A DNA stretch of 26,083 bases. Source: JAUVKA01 sp964465145 (lineage in GTDB: Bacteria > Bacteroidota > Bacteroidia > Bacteroidales > UBA12481). Location of the stretch: contig CAYXJR010000062.1 of assembly GCA_964465145.1 (NCBI GenBank), positions 1 to 26,083 on the forward strand, read 5' to 3'. This document shows, in pieces, positions 7,722 through 15,323 of this stretch (within the stretch, counting starts at the first letter, position 1; every line of letters begins with the position of its first letter). The position numbers and the translations under genes are program-made. The notes under the pieces are model-generated. The model was not told the origin of the DNA. It did no database searches and worked only from the letters and a program-made list of their open reading frames with translations.

Positions 7722-7922
7722 CCCTGAAGTGGTGTGTACTTGAATATAATGTGTACAATACCTTAGCGTTCTGACTAAAAATTTTCTCTATATACTCTGC
7801 CAGGCACTTCAAGGGTGTCTTGGTCACAGGCGACTGCGGTTGCCTGTATAATGTTTAGTTAAGTTGAGTTATCCGGTTAAAGTTGCGAAAAGCCCGATCA
7901 CCTATTGGTGATCGGGCTTTTC
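7722..7922 (+). ncRNA. Candidate structured small RNA, about 200 nt
   Basis: This interval lies between a consensus promoter and a perfect terminator and contains no plausible gene. It can fold strongly. CCCTGAAGTG (7722-7731) pairs with CACTTCAAGGG (7805-7815) with one bulge, closing a domain of about 94 nt. Inside it, GGTGTGTAC pairs with GTACAATACC (about 7731-7752). ACAGGCGAC (7826-7834) pairs with GTTGCCTGT (7839-7847) around a TGCG tetraloop, with one G-U pair. The 15-bp terminator stem follows. I do not recognise the family. Its size would suit 6S RNA, but the outermost helix does not join the 5' and 3' ends as 6S normally does. A long leader or attenuator for ruvX is the alternative, made less likely by the separate ruvX -7 element at 7955. 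Confidence 0.45.
7888..7922 (+). terminator. Intrinsic terminator, 15-bp perfect stem
   Basis: AAAAGCCCGATCACC (7888-7902), loop TATT, then GGTGATCGGGCTTTT (7907-7921) and one further T. It ends the candidate small RNA and could also end read-through from nifJ. It stops 33 bases before the ruvX -7 element. Confidence 0.85.
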
Positions 7923-7954
7923 CGATTTTATGCTGTCAGAGAATCTATTTCTGC

Positions 7955-7962
7955 TAACTTTG
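7955..7962 (+). promoter_or_regulatory. -7 element of the ruvX-def-lipoprotein operon
   Basis: TAACTTTG fully matches TAnnTTTG. The predicted transcript start near 7970 falls downstream of the in-frame ATG at 7930 and just before the ATG at 7984, which fixes the ruvX start. No clear TTTG -33 element is seen; the bases at the expected distance read GCTG. Confidence 0.55.
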
Positions 7963-7983
7963 CATCCTGATTTTTCAATACTG

Positions 7984-8403
7984 ATGGGCAGACTTATGGG
8001 AATAGATTATGGCCAAAAAAGAGTGGGAATAGCTGTTACTGACCCTGGACAGATGATAGCATCGGGTTTAACTACCGTGGGTTCTCATGAGGTTTTTATT
8101 TTTATTCAGGAATATCTGGATAAGGAAAAGGTTGACGCTTTTATCGTTGGACTCCCTAAGCAAATGAATAACCAGCCATCTGAATCGGCGGGCTTTGTTG
8201 AGAGCTTTGTGAAAGGTTTGTCGAGGAAATTTCCCGGTATTCCAATACACATGGTCGATGAAAGATTTACCTCAAAAATGGCTGTTAGAGCAATGATTGA
8301 TGGTGGTTTGAAAAAGAAACAAAGGCAGAATAAGGCTCTGGTGGATTCAATTAGCGCAGCTATAATTCTGCAATCATACATGGAGAGTAATAATTTTCAA
8401 TAA
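7984..8403 (+). CDS. ruvX: Putative pre-16S rRNA nuclease / Holliday junction resolvase-like (YqgF)
   Basis: A RNase H-fold protein of the RuvX/YqgF family, implicated in maturing the 5' end of 16S rRNA. With the start at 7984 it has 139 residues, the family's usual length, and opens with MGRLMGIDYGQKRVG, in which D8 is the first catalytic aspartate. IVGLPKQMN, VDERFTS and the C-terminal DSISAAIILQSYM supply the other conserved acidic and structural positions. An in-frame ATG at 7930 would add 18 residues, but it lies upstream of the TAACTTTG promoter element and the added residues have no family counterpart. It is the first gene of a tight three-gene operon: def begins 7 bases after its stop. 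Confidence 0.94.
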   Translation: MGRLMGIDYGQKRVGIAVTDPGQMIASGLTTVGSHEVFIFIQEYLDKEKVDAFIVGLPKQMNNQPSESAGFVESFVKGLSRKFPGIPIHMVDERFTSKMAVRAMIDGGLKKKQRQNKALVDSISAAIILQSYMESNNFQ

Positions 8404-8410
8404 GGACGAT

Positions 8411-8971
8411 ATGATACTTCCGGTTTATGCTTATGGAAGTCCACTCCTTCGTAAGATATCTGATGATATTGGACCTGATTTTGATGGATTGAGCGACTTG
8501 ATAGACAACATGTTTGAAACAATGAGCTCCTCAGAGGGAGTAGGCCTTGCTGCCCCTCAGGTTGGATTATCTATCAGATTGTTTGTTGTGGATGCCAACA
8601 TTTATGCAGATGAAGAACCCAGTCTCAAGGGGTTCAGAAAGGTATTTATCAATCCAGATATATATCATTACGCTGGGGATGAGGAATTGATTACTGAAGG
8701 TTGTCTTAGCATTCCAGCAATTCATGAAGAGGTAAGCCGCCCAGGCATAATACGCATTCGTTATGTTGATGGGCTATTTCAGGAGCATGATGAAAAATTT
8801 ATCGGTATGGCTGCCAGGATAATACAACATGAATATGACCATCTCGACGGAATTTTATTTACCGACAAACTATCGGTGCTAAAAAAACGTTTGTTGAAAG
8901 GAAAACTCAGAGATATTTCCCGGGGTAAGACTAATGCACATTATAAAATGATTTTCCCCGCTAAAAAGTGA
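8411..8971 (+). CDS. def: Peptide deformylase
   Basis: A metal-dependent hydrolase that removes the formyl group from the initiator methionine of new proteins. At 186 residues it is a typical bacterial enzyme. All three signature motifs are present: GVGLAAPQVG (43-52), EGCLSIP (96-102) with metal ligand C98, and QHEYDHLDG (139-147) with metal ligands H140 and H144 and catalytic E141. It lies 7 bases after ruvX and 6 bases before the lipoprotein gene, so the three genes are almost surely cotranscribed. Confidence 0.98.
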   Translation: MILPVYAYGSPLLRKISDDIGPDFDGLSDLIDNMFETMSSSEGVGLAAPQVGLSIRLFVVDANIYADEEPSLKGFRKVFINPDIYHYAGDEELITEGCLSIPAIHEEVSRPGIIRIRYVDGLFQEHDEKFIGMAARIIQHEYDHLDGILFTDKLSVLKKRLLKGKLRDISRGKTNAHYKMIFPAKK

Positions 8972-8977
8972 GCCAAG

Positions 8978-9496
8978 ATGAATAAAATGAAACTATTTTT
9001 CCCTCTCGTTTTCGCTATAATCATATACTCCTGTGGAGCTAACAAGGGAAAAAAACAGATGCGTCAGGAAATAGTCAGGCAGGAAACTAGTTTGTTATCT
9101 GATTCACTTGGCCCTATTGATCGACTTAAGGCCCAGGAAATGATACAGACATATGAGAATTTTGTCAATTCTTACCCGGAAGACAGCCTTGCTCCTGAAT
9201 ATTTATTCAAGGGTGGTGAAATCGCCATGAATCTGGAAATGTCAGGAAGGGCTATTGAGGGATTCCAGCGGATTTTGAATAATTATCCCAATTTTAACAA
9301 GGCAGCCCTTTGCATTTTCCTGCAGGCATTTATCTATGAAAATCAAATGCAGCAGTACGATACTGCAAAAAGCCTTTACCTGGAGTTCCTTGAAAAATAT
9401 CCCAGTCATGATCTTGCCGAAGACGCCATCGTATCTATCCAGAATATGGGAAAATCCCTCGAGGAGTTGATTAAGTCGTGGGAAGACAGTGAATAA
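8978..9496 (+). CDS. TPR-containing lipoprotein
   Basis: A 172-residue protein with a lipoprotein signal: a hydrophobic stretch then IIYSCG, with the lipidated cysteine at residue 19. A basic, probably flexible stretch follows, then helical repeats of tetratricopeptide type (about 50-160), including YENFVNSYPEDSLAPEYLFKGG and YLEFLEKYPSHDLAEDAI. These resemble the repeats of BamD/YfiO and YbgF (CpoB) periplasmic proteins. It probably sits on the periplasmic side of the outer or inner membrane and mediates protein contacts, but no specific partner is shown. It is the last gene of the ruvX-def operon, a neighbourhood that does not itself reveal its function. Confidence 0.85.
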   Translation: MNKMKLFFPLVFAIIIYSCGANKGKKQMRQEIVRQETSLLSDSLGPIDRLKAQEMIQTYENFVNSYPEDSLAPEYLFKGGEIAMNLEMSGRAIEGFQRILNNYPNFNKAALCIFLQAFIYENQMQQYDTAKSLYLEFLEKYPSHDLAEDAIVSIQNMGKSLEELIKSWEDSE

Positions 9497-9576
9497 CCAA
9501 TAAGCATTTTTTCCATATTCTTCTTCCATTTTCCCCTATATAATGCATATATAGTATTGGATACTGTAGAAATTGA

Positions 9577-11139
9577 ATGTCCATACTAGTACGTGTATTG
9601 CCTCTTTGGATTCTTGGAATTCTAACAGCCTGGGCTTGTTCATCTGTTTGGATAATCAATCCGGTATGGATAATGTTGGTCTGGCTGGTGGTCGTCTTAG
9701 TTTGTTTGTATATCATTCCGAGATCAGTAGCTGCCATTCCTCATGCATCCTTACACATATTCCTCCTTCTGTTTGTAACATCCTTTCAGATCACCTTTGT
9801 AAAGTCTGGGAATGGTAACCTCCCAACCAATGAGCCGGTTCAGGTTATAGGAGAGATAATAAGGGTATGGAATGGAGAACGCTCCCACCGAATAAAAATG
9901 AGGGTAATAGGGTTCAAAGAAGAAGAATTGACAAGGAGTTGCAGTGAGGTAGTAATGCTGCAATCGGGAAAGCTTCTGACAGAAGTACCGGTACCCGGAA
10001 CTTTTATCATGTGTGAGGCCCGTTTGGAAAAAGTCAAAAAAAGGGAGAACCCAACAGATTTTCCAGAAAGATTGTATTGGGCCGGTGAAGGGGTGAGAAA
10101 AAAAGGATGGATCAACTCATGGAAACCAACAGATTTTAATGGATCCATGGGGAATAACAACCCCTTTATTTCGGCAGAAAAATTCCAACAACACTTGTGT
10201 GATCTGTTGGATAATTGCTCGATGGGACCAGAACAGGCTGCTATTGTCAAGGCTATGCTGCTCGGAAGAAAAGATGACCTTTCGCCAGAAATTAAGACTG
10301 TGTTCAGGCAAACTGGAATATCACATTTATTGGCAGTTTCCGGTCTGCATGTCGGCCTTATTTACTTGATCTTCATACGGTTATTTTTTTTCATGAGGTG
10401 GTTTAGACGGATCTTCCTGGTTGAAAGTCTTGCGGTGGCAGCTGTGTGGGCATATGCTATTATGACGGGGTTTGGTCCATCTGTCCAGCGTGCTGCGGGG
10501 ATGATCAGCCTATTTGCCCTAAGCCGCATCTTAGGCCGCAGAGTGGATCCCCTGCAAGTGCTAATTATAGCTTTTATTTTTCAAACAGCTTTTGATCCAT
10601 TTGCTATTTTCAGGTTTGGCTTCCAGCTTTCATACCTGGCAGTCGCAGGGATTTTTATAGTTTACGGACCCTGGACGCGTTTAATCAGATCCTCGAAGGG
10701 ATTATTAAAGAAAATGTGGAATTTTGCAGGTGTGAGTATAGCTGCTCAGACTCTTACTGTACCTTTTGTACTGGTCTACTTTCATGAGTTTCCCGTGTAT
10801 TTTATTTTAGGAAATCTAATATTGGTTCCTATTGGACTGCTGGTTTTTTATCTGGCTACCATATATCTGGCTATTCTATCGGCGGGCATTTCAATTTCCC
10901 TGATAGGTGAGATTTTAGACTTTATCATCAGGTTGATGGTGGGGCTGGGTGATGGTATTGCCAATTTCCCTCATGCCATGATCAGCTTTGTATCCTTTAA
11001 CCCGTTACATATTTTTGCTTATTATTTTTTTATTGTAGTGTTATTTTTCGTAAATCGTCTGAGCTTATATCATAGAATCCTGTGGATTCTCATATTTATG
11101 CTAATATTTAGCTTGTTAGGATTGATTATTAATTTTTAA
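9577..11139 (+). CDS. comEC: ComEC/Rec2-family membrane protein without metallo-hydrolase domain
   Basis: A polytopic inner-membrane protein of the ComEC family, which forms the channel taking up single-stranded DNA in natural transformation. The 520 residues comprise N-terminal membrane segments (about 7-75), a soluble OB-like region (about 86-180, DUF4131 type) and the Competence domain with the hallmark FRQTGISHLLAVSGLHVG (243-260), followed by multiple hydrophobic helices to the C terminus. It lacks the C-terminal metallo-beta-lactamase-like domain of Bacillus ComEC. That absence is common in Bacteroidota and need not mean loss of function. It starts 80 bases after the lipoprotein, so it may be a separate unit; TAGTATTG at 9552-9559 is one base off the -7 consensus. 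Confidence 0.92.
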   Translation: MSILVRVLPLWILGILTAWACSSVWIINPVWIMLVWLVVVLVCLYIIPRSVAAIPHASLHIFLLLFVTSFQITFVKSGNGNLPTNEPVQVIGEIIRVWNGERSHRIKMRVIGFKEEELTRSCSEVVMLQSGKLLTEVPVPGTFIMCEARLEKVKKRENPTDFPERLYWAGEGVRKKGWINSWKPTDFNGSMGNNNPFISAEKFQQHLCDLLDNCSMGPEQAAIVKAMLLGRKDDLSPEIKTVFRQTGISHLLAVSGLHVGLIYLIFIRLFFFMRWFRRIFLVESLAVAAVWAYAIMTGFGPSVQRAAGMISLFALSRILGRRVDPLQVLIIAFIFQTAFDPFAIFRFGFQLSYLAVAGIFIVYGPWTRLIRSSKGLLKKMWNFAGVSIAAQTLTVPFVLVYFHEFPVYFILGNLILVPIGLLVFYLATIYLAILSAGISISLIGEILDFIIRLMVGLGDGIANFPHAMISFVSFNPLHIFAYYFFIVVLFFVNRLSLYHRILWILIFMLIFSLLGLIINF

Positions 11140-11194
11140 CAGATGAAATAATTAAAAAGAAAGACTATAAGCAAAAAGCTATTCTTGTTGGTTG

Positions 11195-11202
11195 TACTTT
11201 TG
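11195..11202 (+). promoter_or_regulatory. -7 element upstream of trkA-trkH
   Basis: TACTTTTG fully matches TAnnTTTG and lies 15 bases before the trkA ATG, giving a leader of roughly 9 nt. No TTTG is found at the usual -33 distance. Confidence 0.5.
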
Positions 11203-11217
11203 TAAAAATTTCATAAA

Positions 11218-12558
11218 ATGAAAATTATTATTGCTGGGGCCGGAGAGGTGGGAACCCACCTGGCGAAAATGCTTAGTAGGGAGAACCACAATATCGTTGT
11301 TGTTGATACTGATAATGAGCGCCTGCTTAATCTTGAGTCCCACTTTGAAGTGATCACAATTAATGGTTCTTCAACATCCATTCAATCGCTGAAGGATGCA
11401 GGCGTGGCTAAGGCAGATCTGCTAATCTCTGTTACTCCTACTCAGGAGATAAATTTGACCGGTTCTATATTAGGCAAAAAACTTGGCGCCAAAAAAACCA
11501 TTGCACGTATTGATAAACCGGAATACCTCCAGTCAGGCAATCTGGAATTGTTCAGGGAGATGGGAGTGGATTCCTTAATTTATCCGGAGGAATTGGCTGC
11601 ACGTGAGGTAGTTGGTTTGCTTAGTCAGGTTGGGACTTCTGAACTTGTAAACTTTTCAGGGGGAAAGATTTCCATGATAGTTGTGAGGTTGGATGAGAAT
11701 GCACCCATAATTGACAAATCCATGCTTGAAGCGGCAGATTACAGCAATGAGCTGGACTTTCGGGCCGTTGCCATCACAAGAGATGGCACTACAATAATCC
11801 CCAGGGGTAACGACCGTTTTAAATTGCACGATGTGGTATATGTAATCACCGACCAGTCAGGGATTAAGGATATTATGAAGATTTCAGGGAAGGTGCATTT
11901 TCAGGTTCGTAATATTATGATTCTCGGGGGCAGCCGCATAGGTGCGAGTACGGCCATGCAATTGGAAAATAAGGCCAATATTAAACTTATTGAGATTGAT
12001 AGGGAAAAGAGTTTTATGCTGGCTGATGAACTAACCAATACCATGGTTATCCGTGGTGATGGGAGTGATCTGGATCTGTTGATTGAAGAGGGGATAAAGG
12101 AAATGGACGCTTTTATAGCTGTTACGGGGAATTCTGAGACCAATATCATGACCTGCCTTCAGGCAAAGAAGCTAGGAGTTAAGAAAACTATTGCAGAGGT
12201 AGAAAATATTGAGTATATCAGCCTGGCCGAAAATATCGGAATAGACTCAATGATCAATAAAAAATTCATTGCAGCAAGCCATATTTTTGGCTTCACAATG
12301 GACCCTTACATTTCTTCGGTAAAATATCTCACCGGTACAGATGCTGAAGTTATGGAAATCATTCCCCAGGAAGGATCCAGGATAACAAAGGCTCAATTGA
12401 AAGACATTGACTTTCCGTTGGAGGCTATCGTAGGTGGAGTAATCAGGGGAAAGAAGGGTTTCATAGCGAGGGGAATTACCCAAATATTACCTAATGACAA
12501 GGTTATTGTTTTCACTCTCCCGGAAGCAATATCGAAAGTAGAGAAACTATTCAAATAG
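11218..12558 (+). CDS. trkA: Trk potassium uptake system NAD-binding regulator TrkA
   Basis: A peripheral cytoplasmic protein that binds NAD(H) or nucleotides and gates the TrkH potassium channel. Its 446 residues hold two RCK units, as in E. coli TrkA. The first Rossmann fold has GAGEVG (7-12) and D30 ending strand 2, followed by a TrkA-C domain around 135-225. The second has GGSRIG (237-242) and D261, with its TrkA-C domain over the last 80 residues or so. Both dinucleotide sites look intact, although the second glycine motif departs from GxGxxG. trkH begins one base after the stop codon, so the pair is cotranscribed and probably translationally coupled. Confidence 0.97.
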   Translation: MKIIIAGAGEVGTHLAKMLSRENHNIVVVDTDNERLLNLESHFEVITINGSSTSIQSLKDAGVAKADLLISVTPTQEINLTGSILGKKLGAKKTIARIDKPEYLQSGNLELFREMGVDSLIYPEELAAREVVGLLSQVGTSELVNFSGGKISMIVVRLDENAPIIDKSMLEAADYSNELDFRAVAITRDGTTIIPRGNDRFKLHDVVYVITDQSGIKDIMKISGKVHFQVRNIMILGGSRIGASTAMQLENKANIKLIEIDREKSFMLADELTNTMVIRGDGSDLDLLIEEGIKEMDAFIAVTGNSETNIMTCLQAKKLGVKKTIAEVENIEYISLAENIGIDSMINKKFIAASHIFGFTMDPYISSVKYLTGTDAEVMEIIPQEGSRITKAQLKDIDFPLEAIVGGVIRGKKGFIARGITQILPNDKVIVFTLPEAISKVEKLFK

Positions 12559-12559
12559 G

Positions 12560-14008
12560 ATGATCAGTACACGGGTTGTTATACATATTCTTGGCAGGTT
12601 GATCCTGATGGAGGCAGTATTTATGGCTCTGTCTATCCCGGTTTCCCTGTTCTATAAGGAGGACGATTCCCTGATGATTGGTATTTCAACCTTGATCACT
12701 TTGGGAGGTGCGCTTATCTTGATTCTGCTATCCCGCAAGCCTAACAGATCTTTTGGGAAGCGTGAAGGGTTTCTTGTTGTGACACTAAGTTGGTTCATGT
12801 TTAGCTTGTTCGGGTCTTTACCGTTTATTTTAACCGGAGCAATACCTGATTTCACAAATGCTTTTTTTGAAACTATGTCGGGTTTTACAACAACTGGTTC
12901 TTCTATACTGAATGATATTGAATCATTGTCCCATGGCATTCTTTTTTGGAGAAGTATGACTCAGTGGCTGGGTGGAATGGGGATCATTGTTCTGTCGTTG
13001 GCTATATTACCTGTACTCGGTATTGGAGGGATTCAATTATTTATTGCCGAGGTCCCCGGACCAACAAAAGATAAGTTGCACCCTAGAATCAAGGAAACGG
13101 CCAAACGTTTATGGGCAATTTATCTTCTCCTTACCAGTCTTGAATTGATATTATTATTCCTGGGAGGGATGGATTTGTTTGATTCTGTTTGTCATTCCCT
13201 GACTACTATGGCAACCGGCGGGTATTCAACAAAACAGGCCAGTATAGCGGCATGGAACAGTCCTTATATACATTATGTTATAACAATTTTCATGTTTCTT
13301 GCAGGGACAAACTTTACTATGGTATACTTTGCCCTGAAAGGGAAAACCCATAAGCTATGGCGTAATGAAGAGTTCAGAACCTACACCCTTTTCTTAGCAG
13401 GGTTTACAATTTTCTTTACCCTGTTTCTGGCCCTGACGAGACAAGGATCTTTTGAACTTAATTTTCGGGAATCATTGTTCCAGGTAGTTTCCATCATGAC
13501 AACCACAGGATTTGCAACTGTTGATTTCCTTACCTGGGCACCCATACTGGTTGTTTTGTTGTTTATGCTGATGTTTTTTGGTGGTTCTGCAGGATCTACA
13601 GGAGGTGGAATAAAGATTATTCGGGTCTGGTTGATAATCAAGAATTCATATCTGGAGTTAAAAAGAGTTCTGCACCCAAATGCGGTAATTCCTATTCGCT
13701 ACAACAAGCATGCTGTTCCAGATAAGGTGACCTCAAACATTTTGAATTTTGTTACCCTGTATATGATGGTTTTTATTGCAGGTGTATTAGTGATGTCACT
13801 TATTGGGCTGGATCTGGAATCGGCCATGGGGTCGGTCGCCGCATCATTGGGTAATATTGGCCCGGGGCTTGGATCAGTAGGGCCAGCTGAAAGCTTTGCC
13901 CACCTTCCCGCGATAGGGAAATGGGTCCTCAGTCTTTTGATGTTAATGGGCAGATTGGAGTTGTTTACTGTGCTTGTCCTTTTTACTCCCTCGTACTGGA
14001 AAAAATAA
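12560..14008 (+). CDS. trkH: Trk potassium uptake channel subunit TrkH
   Basis: The membrane pore of the Trk potassium system, a pseudo-fourfold repeat of M1-P-M2 units. The 482 residues contain the four filter loops: SGFTTTGSS (107-115), TTMATGGYST (215-224), MTTTGFAT (313-320) and SLGNIGPGLG (429-438). GGSAGSTGGGIK (341-352) is the intramembrane gate loop typical of TrkH. The glycine at each filter position is present. The gene follows trkA by one base and ends exactly at the base before the convergent YrdC/YciO-family gene, leaving no room for a terminator between the two. Confidence 0.97.
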   Translation: MISTRVVIHILGRLILMEAVFMALSIPVSLFYKEDDSLMIGISTLITLGGALILILLSRKPNRSFGKREGFLVVTLSWFMFSLFGSLPFILTGAIPDFTNAFFETMSGFTTTGSSILNDIESLSHGILFWRSMTQWLGGMGIIVLSLAILPVLGIGGIQLFIAEVPGPTKDKLHPRIKETAKRLWAIYLLLTSLELILLFLGGMDLFDSVCHSLTTMATGGYSTKQASIAAWNSPYIHYVITIFMFLAGTNFTMVYFALKGKTHKLWRNEEFRTYTLFLAGFTIFFTLFLALTRQGSFELNFRESLFQVVSIMTTTGFATVDFLTWAPILVVLLFMLMFFGGSAGSTGGGIKIIRVWLIIKNSYLELKRVLHPNAVIPIRYNKHAVPDKVTSNILNFVTLYMMVFIAGVLVMSLIGLDLESAMGSVAASLGNIGPGLGSVGPAESFAHLPAIGKWVLSLLMLMGRLELFTVLVLFTPSYWKK

Positions 14009-14623
14009 TTATAATTCCAATTCCATAGGCCCTTGTCGGATTATCTCGATTTCCGGGCCAGTGCAATCAACAATTGTTGAAGGAACATTATTCCCGTATC
14101 CCCCATCAATGACAAGATCAACAAGATTGCCCATATCTTCATAAATGAGTTCCGGGTCAGTGGTATATTCTAACACCTTATCTTCTGAGTGGACAGAGGT
14201 TGTCAGGATAGGGTTACCAAGCTCTTTAACAATCTCAAGAATAATGGCATTGTCGGGAATCCTTATTCCCACTGTTTTTTTCTTGCTCTTCATCAACTTT
14301 GGAACATTGTTATTGGCATCCAGGATGAAGGTAAAGGGGCCGGGAAGATTTCTTTTCATTAATTTATACACCACATTCTCAATAGGTTTGGTGTAGTCAG
14401 CTAAATGGCTGAGGTCATAGACAATGAAGGAAAAATTTGCTTTTGCCAGTTTAATCCCTTTTATCCTGGCAATTCGCTCAATAGCCTTCGGTTTGGTGAT
14501 GTCGCAACCCAGTCCATAAACAGTATCAGTTGGGTAGATGATGACTCCACCCTTACGCAATATATCAACAACCTCCCTGATTTTTATCGGGTTAGGATTC
14601 TCGTTATATAGCTTTATTAACAT
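14009..14623 (-). CDS. YrdC/Sua5/YciO-family protein (threonylcarbamoyl-AMP synthase type)
   Basis: A single-domain YrdC-fold protein of 204 residues. The family includes TsaC/Sua5, which makes threonylcarbamoyl-AMP from threonine, bicarbonate and ATP for the t6A37 tRNA modification. Motifs are KGGVIIYPTDTVYGLGCD (24-41), RNLPGPFTFIL, KTVGIRIPD and ILTTSVHSED. Several stretches, such as ANFSFIVYDLSHLADY and KLMKRNLPGPFTFIL, read closer to E. coli YciO than to TsaC, and the SxxSG-like end motif of TsaC is replaced. I therefore call the family but not the exact activity. Transcription would come from the transaldolase gene 33 bases upstream; the 3' end abuts trkH. Confidence 0.88.
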   Translation of the reverse strand: MLIKLYNENPNPIKIREVVDILRKGGVIIYPTDTVYGLGCDITKPKAIERIARIKGIKLAKANFSFIVYDLSHLADYTKPIENVVYKLMKRNLPGPFTFILDANNNVPKLMKSKKKTVGIRIPDNAIILEIVKELGNPILTTSVHSEDKVLEYTTDPELIYEDMGNLVDLVIDGGYGNNVPSTIVDCTGPEIEIIRQGPMELEL

Positions 14624-14656
14624 GATTGATAATTTCTTCCCTAAGCAGGTTTAAAA

Positions 14657-15307
14657 TTATACTTTATTATAATCAGCCAGGAATTTTTCTAAGCCAATAT
14701 CCGTCAGAGGATGATTGAGTAAGCCAAGAATAGCTTGCAGCGGGCAGGTTACTACATCAGCACCAGCTTCTGCACATTGCATTATATGCATGGTATGACG
14801 AACCGAGGCCGCCAGAACCTGTGTCTCAAATCCATAATAATTATAGAGGTTTGATATCTTCCTGATTAGCTCTACTCCATCAGATGAAATATCATCCAGC
14901 CGGCCGATGAATGGTGACACGAAAGTAGCACCAGCCTTTGCTGCCAATAAGGCCTGTCCCAGGGAAAAAACCAGGGTGCAATTGGTCTTGATATTTTTAT
15001 CGGAGAAATATTTTATTGCTTTGATTCCATCCTTGATGACTGGGACTTTAACCACGATTTGGGGATGAAGTGAGGCAAGTTCCTTCCCTTCCTTGATCAT
15101 TCCTTCAAAATCTGTTGAAATTACTTCAGCGCTTACTTCACCGTCAACGATCTCACAGATCTTGAGGTAGTGGTTTAAAATATTTTCTCTTCCTTTGATT
15201 CCTTCTTTAGCCATTAAGGAAGGGTTTGTTGTTACTCCGTCGAGAACTCCCAGATCCTGGGCTTCCCGAATTTGATCCAGATTTGCAGTGTCTAAGAAAA
15301 ATTTCAT
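14657..15307 (-). CDS. tal: Transaldolase, small TalC type
   Basis: A class I aldolase of the pentose phosphate pathway that transfers a dihydroxyacetone unit between sugar phosphates through a lysine Schiff base. At 216 residues it belongs to the short decameric TalC/FSA group. Motifs are FFLDTANLDQIREA (3-16), GVTTNPSL (24-31), VVKVP (85-89) with the Schiff-base lysine K87, and GATFVSPFIGRLDD. Glutamate in SAEVIS (59-64), and phenylalanine rather than tyrosine in the FVSPF segment, match transaldolases such as B. subtilis YwjH (TalC) more than E. coli fructose-6-phosphate aldolase. It lies 16 bases after the PD40 lipoprotein gene and 33 before the YrdC/YciO-family gene, in one - strand run. 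Confidence 0.93.
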   Translation of the reverse strand: MKFFLDTANLDQIREAQDLGVLDGVTTNPSLMAKEGIKGRENILNHYLKICEIVDGEVSAEVISTDFEGMIKEGKELASLHPQIVVKVPVIKDGIKAIKYFSDKNIKTNCTLVFSLGQALLAAKAGATFVSPFIGRLDDISSDGVELIRKISNLYNYYGFETQVLAASVRHTMHIMQCAEAGADVVTCPLQAILGLLNHPLTDIGLEKFLADYNKV

Positions 15308-15323
15308 AGTGTAGTTTTGAAAA

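Noticed and set aside
7930..7983. Upstream ATG giving ruvX an 18-residue N-terminal extension.
   Set aside because: The perfect -7 element TAACTTTG lies inside this stretch, so the transcript should start after it, and family members begin at the MGR.GIDYG motif.
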